The notes beneath the pieces are model-generated. The model saw only the letters and a program-made list of their open reading frames with translations. It searched no databases and was not told where the DNA came from. A stretch of DNA of 64,000 nucleotides from Gracilaria domingensis (taxonomy: Eukaryota; Rhodophyta; Florideophyceae; Gracilariales; Gracilariaceae), in NCBI GenBank assembly GCA_022539475.1, contig VCMS01000179.1, positions 124,001 to 188,000 of the forward strand, given 5' to 3'. A program made the translations under genes and the position numbers. This document shows, piece after piece, positions 54,107 to 64,000 of this stretch. Within the stretch, counting starts at the first letter, position 1, and each line of letters starts with the position of its first letter.

Positions 54107-55395
54107 ATGGAGACGGAGAATTTAGTTGTGATAACACGTACTACGAACAAAATTAGCAAGAAGGCCACATCGGAGTATCCTCGGGATCGCGCGCTTGCCT
54201 CGTCTCTCGCTGCTGGGTTGTGTCGGATGGCGCCCGATACGCCCAGCAGCACGCAAGCTCTATACGGCCCTTCGCGTACATGGGGCGCCGTGAAACAGAC
54301 GACGACGCAGGAGATGACAGCAAGAACTGGAAAGACGCCTGGAATAAAGGTGCGCCAAGTACTCAGGCCGGGCTTCGTTTGTACGCAAAGGCGATTGGTG
54401 AAATATGTGAGCAACGGCTATCTACTTCTGCTCAGTACCGCGTGAAAAGGAACGCCGCAGCCACGCTAGGGGACCTCGCGAACGCTTCAAATGACATTGT
54501 CGATGTACAGTACATGTCGCGAAGCGCAAAAACGTTGTTAGCGGTGCTTCCAGGTCATATTTGGAAAGGACAGTATGTTGCAATTGAGGCCATTGGGTCT
54601 TTGGCAGATTTCTGTTCAAGCGCATCTTTGTGGGAGTCGTGCGGAGGGAGCGTAGCTGTTGTGCAGCCCCTGCTGTCCGAATCTGATCGAGGGAAGAAGG
54701 ATTATCGAATTGCAGCAATTGATGCGGCGAGGAAGGTGCTGGTTAACACCCGAGAAACCGTTTGCATGTACGAGAAAGTCAGGGACCACTTGTTAGAGCT
54801 CGTGTCTCCAAATTCGTCGGATGTAAACGCTAGCGTACCAAATGTGTCACAGATGGTGTGGGAAACTGGGTCTGATGCAGATGCTGTTGATGCTTGGAAC
54901 AAAGCGCGAAAGTCGCAAAAGCTATTGTGCAAAGCAGCGATTCAGTGCCTGCAATCTTCAAGCACAGGGGTGGCGGGCGTTGAGAAGCTAGAAGAACACG
55001 TACTTAATTTGCTGTGTGTGTTTGAAGAACTGATGCAGAACGATTGGGACATTCGACTAACTGTACTTCAAGCCATTGAGAAGTTGTCCGAACGTTTATC
55101 CAAACATGAACTGCAATTTAGAAACTCCCTGGAGCGCACTGAGACATTGATTAAACGATTAGTAAACCTCAGCAAAAACGGCATTCACGAACCCAAGTAT
55201 AAAGTGCTAAGAAATAGTGGGTTAACAATTCTTGATCACTTGGTCAACGTTTCCAAGGATTCTACGGCAATGAAGGATGTGATTTTAGAAGACACGCTAA
55301 TTGCGATCCAGAGGTCTCGGAACGAAGATTCCGAGCCTGGGGTACGATCCGTTGCAATTAAACTATGCACGGCGTTTGGCATTTCGTGTTCATAG
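54107..55395 (+). pseudogene. ECM29: ECM29-like proteasome adaptor, C-terminal fragment
   Basis: Two overlapping frames (54107-54250 and 54220-55395) read together like the C-terminal HEAT repeats of ECM29/ECPAS. They give DRALASSLAAGLCRMAPDT, then after a frame change IRPFAYMGRRE, WKDAWNKGAPSTQAGLRLY, AIEAIGSLADFCS, YRIAAIDAARKVL and a helical C-terminus ending at TAG 55393-55395. ECM29 is about 1,800 residues and tethers the 26S proteasome to membranes and motors; here only about 420 residues remain and the upstream sequence is noncoding, so this is a truncated 3' fragment. The frame change near 54235-54260 is an indel or a very small intron. The match is by recognised pattern, not a search. 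Confidence 0.55.
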
Positions 55396-55917
55396 TTTAG
55401 GCTGGGGCTTTTGAGGTTGAAAAGTAGAGCTTAGGCAGTTAGGCAAAGAGGTTCAGCTAATCTGTGTGTTTACGTATCTACCTGGTGACCGTCCAACGAC
55501 TATGAATAACTCAATCGCGCGCCACTCACTTGGAAGCGCAGTCCCTTTTAGCTCATTCTAGGTAATCCAAGTAAGCTTTGAACGCAACTGAAGCTAGTTG
55601 TAATCGCCTTTACATGCGTGCGGTGTACGCGTCGGTAGTTACTCGTTGGGGGATGCTGTGCTTGAGACCTTGGGTGAGCACCAGACGCATGTGTTCCATC
55701 TGTTCATGCCGAATGAAAGCGCGTTAACTCTGCATCATCACCCGGGGGCATGTGTATAAAAGAAGAACAGAAAGCTAATGGTCTGAACTCGGAACCGGCG
55801 ACCACATTCTGATGACGACGATAGAGTGCATCAGTGACGGCTTTTCAGGATAATCTTCTTTCCCTCGACGTGCCAATGATGTCGCCCAAAGGCTGGCAGT
55901 AAGATTTTCTCGTGGTG
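55396..55917. other. Intergenic spacer between convergent pseudogenes
   Basis: About 520 bp between the 3' ends of the ECM29-like fragment and the lectin pseudogene. No ORF or repeat of note. Confidence 0.45.
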
Positions 55918-57490
55918 TTAGACCATTCGATGCACTTTCCGCACGGCCAACGACATCTTATTGACATGGTATACGCCAACTCTCAAAAGCGCTTGAATGA
56001 GTACGAACATGATAAGGGTACCACTTCCGCCAGGAGACTGCTCGGTGATGCTCTCGTGATGATCCACCAACTCCTCGTTCAGATCATCATGCGAATCAGA
56101 AATGTTATGCGTCTTCTACTTAAGCGCACGCCGCGAGTTATGAAGGACTTGCAACTGGCTAGAAAACCTGCCCGAAGCATACGACAAGTCGCCTGCAGTA
56201 GCCTTAAGAGGTTTCAAAACGGCCACCAACTGCCACATGTCGCCCTTTTGTTTCTCCATCTCGCGAATGAGTTGCGCAATGATTTGGCGCACACCCTCCA
56301 AGCTTTCTTTCTTGCGCATTCTCGTCGCCGAGGCCCTTGAAAATGGACGTCATAGAGTTGTACACCTCGTACACCTGCAGGTCCGAAGAGCCTGAGATCG
56401 ACGAGGTGGCGTCCTCTCTGCGGTGCATGCGCGCGGCAGGGTTCAGATCGGTGCGATGCGGAGGCGGAGCAGGGGCGGTGCTGTAAGTGCTACACCACTG
56501 GAGCTACCATTGAAAGCCGGCGGCACGTAGCCGCGCGAATTATCGCTCTGCTGCTGTTGTTGATGCTGTTTCCGCTGCTGTTGCTGTCACAGACCACGGT
56601 GGTCGGTCCGTAGTTCCGGAAGCAGAACCGGCGCCATACTGCTGCGAATAGTAGTCGGATCGATAAGTGTGGGCAACCTGAGCGGATTCATCAATGAAGA
56701 CGGCGTCGTGGACCTCATGATTGGCAAAGAAAGGGCCGGTCTCAGCAGGGAGTGCGAGGTAGCCACCACCAGAGAATGGCAGCTGCACACCCCAAACCTT
56801 GAAGCACGTATGCCAGCGTTATGGGGCGCGTGGGTTCAAAGCGACGCCCACGTGAAGATTGCCACCGAGCAGCTGGACGTACAGGCGAATCGGGTGGTTC
56901 ATCTCAAGCGAGCAGCCCTCGAAAAGCTCGGTATCCGCGCCATCGGTGTCAGGCTTCCATTGCTTTGTTCCGTCCGACACATAAACGTACATTTCGCGTT
57001 CGAGAGTTGGAAAAGGTGTCGATAATGATGCCAAGCCCCACAAATGTATGCGCAATACCCATGGCATAGCCTAACCTCGGGCAGTCCCACAAAAAGAAGA
57101 AGTCCATACCATTGGCAGGGTCATGCGAATCGCGCACGGTATCCAACTCCACGTCGAAGTAGCCGTTGAAGTTTTGCGTATCGGTGGCAATGTCGTTGTA
57201 GAACAGCGCTTAATTTGACTGGCTCGCCGACATGAGGAGGACCACGTCGCGGCCGGTGCGGCTGCGCGTGATCATGGTCGTGCCCAGCTGAAACCCGTCG
57301 GAGACGGGGTCACCGGCGGCGATGGGCCTCGTTCGGGTGCCGAAAGGAGAGGTCCGGGCCTCCCGCGCCCAGGTAGAGAAACTAGAATAGCTGCGGGTTT
57401 TGCTGCTGTCACTACAGCAGCGAAGGCAACGCGAGGGCTCTGGTAGCCAGCAGTAGCAGCACGCAAATCGGCGTGAGACGCGGCGTCGAC
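55918..57490 (-). pseudogene. L-type lectin (ERGIC-53/VIP36-like) cargo receptor, disabled
   Basis: Minus-strand frames in order give: a hydrophobic signal-like stretch (about 57460-57410, PICVLLLLATRALALP); the lectin fold (NFNGYFDVELDT, GMDFFFLWDCPRLG, HTFVGLGIIIDTF, YVSDGTKQW, CSLEMNHPIRLYVQLLGG, GGGYLALPAETG and NHEVHDAVF); a polyglutamine-type linker; a coiled coil (GVRQIIAQLIREMEKQKGD); and a single C-terminal membrane span (GTLIMFVLIQALLRVGVYHV), ending at TAA 55918-55920. This is the ERGIC-53 order; the family carries glycoproteins between ER and Golgi. Lesions are TAA at 57210-57212, a frame change near 57000, TAA at 56819-56821, frame changes in the linker and near 56310, and TAG at 56116-56118. 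The tail lacks the KKFF-type ER return signal. Confidence 0.65.
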
Positions 57491-58260
57491 GACGACTCAC
57501 GGCGGGATGGCGGCGACGGTGAACGAGTGGCGCGCGCTAAAGTTCGGGAGGCTGGAAGCGAGGTCCGTGAGCGAACGGAGGGCGTGGTTTACGGGCGGTA
57601 TGGCAGGGTGCCAGTGATGACGGGCAACGGCAGCGATCCCCACGCGTAAGTGCACGCGGGGGTGGAGCGCGAAGGAGCCTAGCGCAATTGTACTGCACGT
57701 ACAGCGCGTATAAAATGACTGAAGCGCGCAACATGCGCACATTGGAAGGCGTCGCGCGCCACGTCACATCGACGACGCACAGCTCTGCGGCGCGAGACAG
57801 CCGCGCGCGGAGTGCGCCGCGCACGGGAATGCGCGCCCTCGCGCGCGTCAGCGAGGCGCTTCAGCTCGAACAGCATGCGCTACATTTTGGCTGGCGTTGC
57901 GTGCAGTGTGTTTTTTAGGAGGCAAACGGCACTGACCGTCTTCGCGCGCACCTTCCTCTCATGTCTTCGACGCCCCGCTGGCGCCATCCCGACCACCGCT
58001 CCGGCACGCGCCGCGCCTAGCCGCCGCCCCACCGGCTAAACTTTCCAGGTATTCCGGCGGGGGCATCCGCCCGTCGTCGATCTCTCTGCGCCTCACACGC
58101 CACCGGCACGCCGCCGATACGCCGAAATCGCCTTCCAAGACCCTGGCGCACCCGCACCCAGCCCATCTGCGTCTACGCCTTTGTCAGGTCGCCCTGATTG
58201 ATGTGCTGTTGCGCTTCGCTGTACTGTTTTCGTCAGCGCCTACGGCGGAGAGTCCTGCGC
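57491..58260. other. GC-rich intergenic region
   Basis: CpG-rich sequence. A plus-strand TATAAAA at about 57710 is followed by an ATG-started 67-codon Arg-rich frame (57715-57918) that ends without a domain. It may be a promoter region for either flank. Nothing else is recognised. Confidence 0.35.
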
Positions 58261-59300
58261 ATGTGTGGTTCGCGCAGCTTTTGGGCTTGCGTCCGCGCCA
58301 TTCGATTCGGTCAGATCGATGTGTTTGGGGCGTTATGTGTGGATGCGGCTTGATGTGAAGCGTTTGCCAACGGACGCGCAGCAAGGCGTGGTCGTTGCTG
58401 GCCGTCTTCGATTCAACCTTTCTCATGTCTGTTTCTTTCACGTCGCGAAGAGAGTTTTCGTGGCGCTGGACTAGTCTTATCGGACCAATGTTGTCTTCTT
58501 CTACGCGTCGATCGTTATCACTTGCATGCGAGACTGGTCCCCATTGGATGGAACCGTGAGGCACTTGAACGCATTTCTCGAGGAGATTGGCATCTCCGCA
58601 CTCATGCCAGCACTTTGTTACCCAGCAAGACCGTTCAGCGCTTTCGGAGTTCACCCGGTTTTGTGAACGTTCAACGTCGATCAAATCTTCTGCGTGATCG
58701 TCCGCGGTTCCACTCGATACACGTCAAGGCACGAGGATCGATCTATTTTGTGTTACCAACGCGTTCGACTGTGTCGGTGCCGGAAGCATCTACTGGTTCT
58801 ATGCGCGTCAGGGCCATTGATCTGGGTGGTATGCTTCACAAATTTCCACTGCGTGGCACTGCCGCTCGGTTCGAAGATGCTCTGAAATGTCATTGGCATC
58901 ACCATCGCATGGGCAGCACCGTTTTTCATCTTGATCGCGCTGTATTTGAGAAGAGTGGTGTGCGACACACGGTCTGGGCTAGGGGTTCGGCATAGAGTCG
59001 GTCGGGTGAGCATGCTATTCTATCGGCGTTTGTACGATGTTACCGGCACAAGCGCCGTCACGCTGGACCTTGCTGCGGCTGTTACGGCGGGCTCTTCCAG
59101 TACCACTGGGATTAGTAAGACGGGGGGTCGGCGCTTTGGGCTCCGCTGCCGGGATGGCGATGGGAGACAGCTGCTGACGATAGATAAACTTTTTCGGCGG
59201 CGAGGCTGCGAATCTTGCGGACAACGTACGACTTGCGTATCCCGAAAAGTTTGGAGCAGAAGAGAGCGAAGAGTTGTATGCGGCGAAAAGAACATTTGAG
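58261..59300 (+). pseudogene. Unidentified, possibly decayed membrane-protein gene
   Basis: Plus-strand frames at 58265-58474 and onward in the same frame are interrupted by TAG/TGA codons, but include a clear hydrophobic span (NVIGITIAWAAPFFILIALYL, about 58887-58950) followed by Arg-rich sequence. Another frame (58522-58995) is open for 157 codons, basic, and without a domain. I do not recognise a family. It could be a disabled single-pass or tail-anchored protein gene, or chance ORFs. Confidence 0.25.
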
Positions 59301-59655
59301 TGTTCACGAGGGTAGGAGACGTCCACTAAGATATTCGCGAACAACGAGAGTCGAACGTTGGGGAAGAGCGCGCTCCGTCTTCTGATAAAGTTTATCACAA
59401 CTGGTTTCTCAAGTTGTCGCCGAGTTGATGAGCACGGCGAGAGTATTGAGCTCCAGCTGTACAAATTGAAGCCCTGTGCCCAACATGATTACGGGTGCTG
59501 GCGATGCCTCTCAGAGATCATCATTTGCGCCGGCGCCCGTGCCAACACATCCTACCAATCTAGATTGACGAACACGTTCTGATCATAGCGAGAGCAGCGT
59601 CGTTCTTTATTCATCAACATGAGTGCCAGGAAAGCGATCCCGTTTGCATTGAAGA
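59301..59655. other. No gene recognised
   Basis: Spacer downstream of the haloperoxidase pseudogene. Short frames on both strands, none supported. Confidence 0.45.
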
Positions 59656-61228
59656 TCAAGGCTGCGTGAGGGAAGCTCTCTCGGAGAACCATGGATGAAA
59701 ACTAATGGCGCAGACACCTCTACAAAACTCTGGCACCTTTCCTGCGTATAGATCACTCACATGTTTGAATGCCGCCGCGCCGACTCCAGTCGTCAGCCGG
59801 CTTCCAGCTGGCACGGAAGGCTCGAAGTGCACCCCCGAAGTTAGTCTTGAGAATCCGCAGCTATCGCTCGCAGCTTTGAGACTCTCGAACGATAGAGTTA
59901 TATTGCTCGTGATCGGGCTCAAGGCCACCCCTTGCGGTAGATTCAGCTCGAACTTGGGAATAGATCCACCCTCATTGATGTCAGGAGAGCTCAACGCCAT
60001 CTGAAGGTGTTCCAGCGAAGCCGTGCAAATTGCTGCTGACCCAGACGGATATTCCGAATGCGGTTGCGTTCTAAGAACCGGTTCCTACTCCTCAGCTGAG
60101 ACAACACCAACGCCTTTTCCGACCCCTTTGAAAGCCGTCACTTTCCTTCCCTTCAGAAGTCTTCGAATCAAAGTCTGTGGGCGAACATAGTCATGGCGTC
60201 TTTTCTCTTTCCAAGCGAGGAGAACTGCGTCGTGCTGAGCCATCATCTCTCCAAGGAACAACCTGGAAAGCGCTACAGGCGTCAAATTCAATTGCCTTCC
60301 ATAGAAAGGAATGAAGGAACCCAAGGAGAAGAACTTATTCTCCCACCAATAGGCCAGTGCAAGTTGTTCCTCTGTAACGGATCTCGACAAAGAAAACAGA
60401 TCCGCGATGAACTTGTTCACTTTTCGGAGATCCCTTTGGCCAATCTTCTTCTTCCGATTGGGGGTGTCGTAAACAGGTGGAACTCTGCGGGATTCGAACT
60501 CCCGTTCTCCAATCACAAGCGGTTTTCCGAGTGCTCCGAGGTGAGGCGCAACGTGCACCTGTGTGGCAAACCTGCCACGGAAGTCAGACTGCTGAGTCAG
60601 TGGTTGCCATCGAAGTGGTTTGAATAGCTTACTAGGAGACAAGTTTGCTGGATTTTGCGGCTCGTAACCAGTGGCATCTTCGAACGGTGCGAGGTAATCA
60701 TTCCTTGACAGATCTCCCAAAGAGTTCCAACCATCTTCGGTAAAGTATTCTACCAGGTCCTTCGATACGACGTTTGCCCAGCCCACTTCAGTATCAGTGT
60801 CGGTCGAGTTGTCGAATGGGTTAATGTCAAAACGCTGGAGAAAGGCGGCGTATGGGGGAATCTCCTGAGAGAACTCTGGCTCGATCAAACGGAAAAAGAT
60901 TTGACGTTCGATGATAGCCAGAGAAAGCGGTGATGAGCAGAAGCGAGAAGGTATGGAGTGGCGAATACCCAGGAACGATAACGCGAAGGGATGAAAAGCC
61001 GATGTATATTCATGAATGGCGACAACGAATAACAGTGGCGTATCGAACAGCGATCGGTGTTTCCATGCGCAAGATTTCATTCGGGAATAGGACAGTGACA
61101 AGCTCATTGAAGATTGTCAAGGGAATGGTGAGCTCCTCAGCAATCTGTTCGGGTGGTAGATTGCTCTGCGATCTGGCCGCGGACAGAAGTACAAGGAATA
61201 CGAAGAATGAGATGAAAAGTTGCTTCAT
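59656..61228 (-). pseudogene. Vanadium-dependent haloperoxidase-like (PAP2 superfamily), two lesions
   Basis: ATG at 61226-61228 opens a clear signal peptide (MKQLFISFFVFLVLLSAARS). The frame changes by one base near 61030, and the main part (to 60088) contains VVAIHEYTSAFHP, RWQPLTQQSDFRGRF and the vanadate-binding motif K-X6-RP (KRRHDYVRP). A TAG at 60085-60087 stands where a Trp codon would fit, after which the same frame continues with PHSEYPSGS, SRLTSGVHFEP and a helical end, stopping at TGA 59656-59658. The three motifs K-X6-RP, PSG-, SR-X5-H define vanadium haloperoxidases/PAP2 enzymes, which oxidise halides with H2O2. The PSGH acid-base His is Ser here, and the last motif has Ser for Asp. 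About 520 codons in all. Confidence 0.7.
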
Positions 61229-62218
61229 CTTTGCGTAGTTTGGCGGTGGCGAACGAGTCGACTTTGAGGTAGGGATTCGAATCAGTGCAGCCGAGATCTA
61301 AGTAGGCACGAGTCGTGATTTCCGGGAGCGCATCGGAGTAGATGAGATTATCATTGCTTACCAACTGAGTCCTGTGCAGGTTTGACTGAAGAGGATCAGC
61401 TGGGAACACATCCATGAGAGCGAATCAAAAGCGTTGGTTTCCTGTCAGATTCAGTATCTGCAGGGTTATGACGGCTTGAGGTCTCTACAGGACACATCGA
61501 TCCCGCCTCACGTAAGGAATATGGAACACAGATTGGTCTAGCAGAACAAGTGGCTTGATATGTTATATCAGAGCTGCTTCACCCCTATCGGAGCGAAGCA
61601 ATCGACCAAACGCCATGGCACCCTACCTCACCCAAGGGTTCATGCAAGATGGAAACCACAAACAAGCGGCATGGCAGGGACAAGCTTGGAAGAACATAAT
61701 GGCATTTTCGGAGGCAAAACGCTTGTCACAAGCGTTTACCTCTGTGGCTGGCGATTGAAATCGCCGCCGTCTTGAGCAGCACAGCGGCCAACGCGGCGCT
61801 CGCATGCGTAGCCGATCGCTAAAGACACGGGAGTAAATCAATTCCTTCGTTCGTTCACCTGCGTAAATGGCACCCGAGGGAACCAATCCACTTCAGCGGC
61901 ATGACATCCTCCCGTTGGTTGAATCTCTCCGCAAGTCTCGTGACAAACGAGACCGCCATGCAGGAAGATCCTACACGGTTGCGTTCGGCCTGCCAGACGC
62001 AGTCGTCGCTGCCAAATGCCTTCACAGTTGGAGGAGCTGCTGCTCGAGAGAAAGCCATTTTGGTCGGCCTCGCACGCGGCACGAAGCCGTGGCTTGAGCA
62101 TCACGCGCTGGCGACTGTCGTCCATCTTGTGCATGTTCTCGTGGCGAGCGCCTGCGACGCGTGCAGTGCGGGAAGCGGGAGCGGTGCGCGGGTGTAGGGC
62201 GTGGATTCGGTTTGCGGA
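61229..62218. other. No gene recognised
   Basis: About 1 kb upstream of the haloperoxidase-like gene. Overlapping frames of 70-135 codons exist on both strands (for example 61555-61758 plus, 62245-61838 minus) without a domain or consistent frame. The first 150 bp may hold its promoter. Confidence 0.35.
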
Positions 62219-62254
62219 AGGTACCGACGGTACCAACGGTACCAACGGTGCCGA
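62219..62254 (+). repeat. Four 9-bp repeats (GGTACCRAC)
   Basis: GGTACCGAC, GGTACCAAC, GGTACCAAC and GGTGCCGAC in tandem. A short minisatellite; if translated it would give Gly-Thr-Asn/Asp repeats. Confidence 0.8.
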
Positions 62255-62372
62255 CTATAGCTCAAGTGCCGGCGATGCCACAGGCTGATTGGGGCTGATG
62301 AGTCGCTGCGCGACAGCGTCGTCTCGAAGGAAGACTGCCGCATGAGTCTGTGGACGCTACCAGAATGAGGCG

Positions 62373-62699
62373 AAAACGTGCCCGCGGGTGGGGGGGGTCG
62401 GTCGTGTTAGGGTAGGTACCCTAACACGACCGGACCCCCCGCCCGCGGGCATAAAATCGTACATTTTTCAAAAAATCGGCCAAAACGTGCCCGCGGGCGG
62501 GGGGTCCGGTCGTGTTAGGGTACCTACCCTAACACGACCGACCCCCCCCGCCCGCAGGCATAAAAAAGCACATTTTTTAGAAAACCGGCCAAAACGTGCC
62601 CGCGGACGGGGGGTCCGGTTGTGTTAGGGTAGCCACCCTAACACAACCGACCCCCCCCCACGCCCACGCGCACGTTCTGGCCACATTTTGGCACCATGC
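62373..62699. repeat. Three tandem 109-bp units, each a long palindrome
   Basis: Unit starts (AAAACGTG) are at 62373, 62482 and 62591, exactly 109 bp apart. Each unit is mostly one inverted repeat of about 74 bp with arms GTGCCCGCGG..., a G-run, GGTCGTGTTAGGGTA and its complement, and a 2-4 base centre. The third unit has GGTTGTG paired with CACAACC where units 1 and 2 have GGTCGTG with CACGACC, a compensating change. Spacers are A/T-rich (ATAAAA...TTTTT). The arms include one TTAGGG each. Confidence 0.9.
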
Positions 62700-64000
62700 A
62701 GAGACCTCCCAAAACACCTTCCTCCACACTTCCCGCACTATTACGGTGCACCTGCCCGCCAACACGTGAACGCTGCTGGCCACGTGGATTGGCAGGAGGT
62801 AAAAGAGCTGTATATACAACGCCGGCTGTACATCAATAAGAGTATATCTCGAGTATTATAAGCTCTTAAAAAGCACAATTGAGAGCGCAGTGATTACTCG
62901 CATAAGTCTAAATCCACTACAACCACCTGTTCACAGACAAATTTTTAAACCGTTTGCAGCGTTTCCAAACCTCCCAAAACACAGTTTGATGCATTACTCA
63001 CAGTTTTTTGTTGCAAGCACAATATACATTCATTGGACAAGACTCAACTAGTTTTCGTATCCAAATGATGCTCATCTAGTTAAAAACCCACGACCATGTG
63101 TTTGCTACAAGTTGTGTACTTATTGACAAACTACACTATTTACACTGCTCAGAGCAGCACGGTGACGAACTACAAAAGCGCCTCAACACTCTCACCACAA
63201 AAGTGGTAATGCGCCGGGATGAGCTGCAGATAAACAGAGTGATGACAGTAGGTAGCTACTTAAAATACTCGCCACCCTTGTTTCGGTGAAGATACAAATT
63301 CACCGATGATGTAGATGAGGTAATATCGTCTAGCATGACCCATCGGCTCTGGCTTTTTACGCCAATATCGAAATTTAATTGGTTCCGTTCTGACGGGCTG
63401 GTAAACAGCACAGAAGCTTCAACGATCATAGAATCCCTGAATTATATGGTAGTGGATTTCTCTGCGGAACACTAAAAGAACCAAATGGAGTTTTGATCAG
63501 CTAACTACTACATGATCCTCACAGGTTAGAGAACGGGGCTGTAGCAGCTCCTATATGCTAAATTCATTCAGTATAAAAATCTATGGAAGAAAAACGCAAC
63601 AAGAGTGGTAGTTGAAAGCAAAACATATGTAGTTATGAAAACCCTTCAGCCCGGCATGCTTGGGCTTGTAGCACATGACAATAGTTCCAATATTGAACTC
63701 TATCGCTTCGCCTCTCGGTAACAAGGCCTGTCAGCAACAATACAAGAGAAGATATAAATCGACGTGTTGTGGAGATACCGTAAAATGCTGCCAAAGGTGT
63801 TAGTTCTTCTTCTGTTAAGAGCCGTTATAAAACTTCAGAGTTCCACTTCCAGAGCTATGAATTGCTGCCGACTACGTTGTCGAGCAGCATTTGGAGGCTT
63901 CAATCTGCCACCGAAGAGACGAAATAGAGCTTTCATTACATCATGGCCCACTAATGCACCTATAATAATCAAGCAACGGTGCGAGTACTGAGAGAAAATG
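62700..64000. other. AT-rich sequence, no gene recognised
   Basis: Contains TATA-rich sequence (62812-62860) that could be part of an LTR and two small ORFs (63098-63289 and 63764-63991, both plus strand), neither with a domain. No inverted repeats comparable with 62373-62699. Confidence 0.35.

Noticed and set aside
57706-57918. TATA box and 67-codon Arg-rich ORF as a gene
   Set aside because: The composition follows the local CpG-rich sequence, and there is no domain or second copy.
58261-59300. Assignment of the 58.3-59.3 kb region to a TMEM43-like or other named membrane-protein family
   Set aside because: Only one membrane-span-like segment is convincing; the rest did not match any family pattern well enough.
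62404-62428. Telomere or interstitial telomeric repeat at the palindromes
   Set aside because: There is only one TTAGGG per arm, not a tandem run; it may be coincidental.

Overview
This is eukaryotic DNA, roughly balanced in base composition, made mostly of transposable elements with a few decayed host genes at the right end. Bacterial signs are absent: there are no operons, ribosome-binding sites or rRNA/tRNA genes. A vanadium-haloperoxidase-like gene, apparently intron-poor genes and Ty3/gypsy nesting would suit a red alga such as a florideophyte, but that assignment is inference. I name the LTR elements A to D here for convenience.

Layout. 1-5.6 kb: element A, a decayed Ty3/gypsy copy on the minus strand, cut by the window edge inside integrase; its 5' LTR lies at about 4.8-5.6 kb. 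5.6-10.7 kb: AT-rich sequence with 134-bp repeats, one copy of a 1.2-kb duplication and unidentified short ORFs. 10.7-12.95 kb: a decayed Tnp2-like DNA transposase on the minus strand. 13.0-16.07 and 28.43-29.4 kb: element D, a decayed Ty3/gypsy copy on the plus strand. It is split by a 389-bp insert, and that insert is split in turn by element B (16138-28098, minus strand, flanked by ACTGG). 29.5-31.9 kb: weak gag-like and LTR-like remnants. 31.94-42.47 kb: the second copy of the 1.2-kb duplication, running into an array of about 7.5 tandem 1.3-kb units. 43.6-52.13 kb: element C, a Ty3/gypsy copy on the plus strand with many stops and no 3' LTR. 52.6-64 kb: a coiled-coil gene, an ECM29-like fragment, an L-type lectin pseudogene, a vanadium-haloperoxidase pseudogene and a tandem array of long palindromes.

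Element B is the best preserved. It has 974-bp LTRs differing at 3 positions, a primer-binding site, a polypurine tract, an open 689-aa gag and an open pol with all catalytic motifs. Comparing B with A and C shows features beyond the usual gag-pol plan. Pol is reached by a -1 frameshift at G_AAA_AAC directly before the gag stop, followed in B and C by a covarying hairpin. Near-exact copies of the 3' polypurine tract sit at two fixed places inside pol. The chromodomain is a separate ~80-aa ORF downstream of pol instead of an integrase tail. B also carries a ~617-codon antisense ORF between the chromodomain ORF and the 3' LTR, now broken by a 7-bp duplication and one stop.

The host-like genes (ECM29 fragment, L-type lectin, haloperoxidase) are recognisable across frame breaks and in-frame stops. 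They look like pseudogenes, although assembly errors or unrecognised introns cannot be excluded from sequence alone. All family assignments come from motif reading, not database searches.
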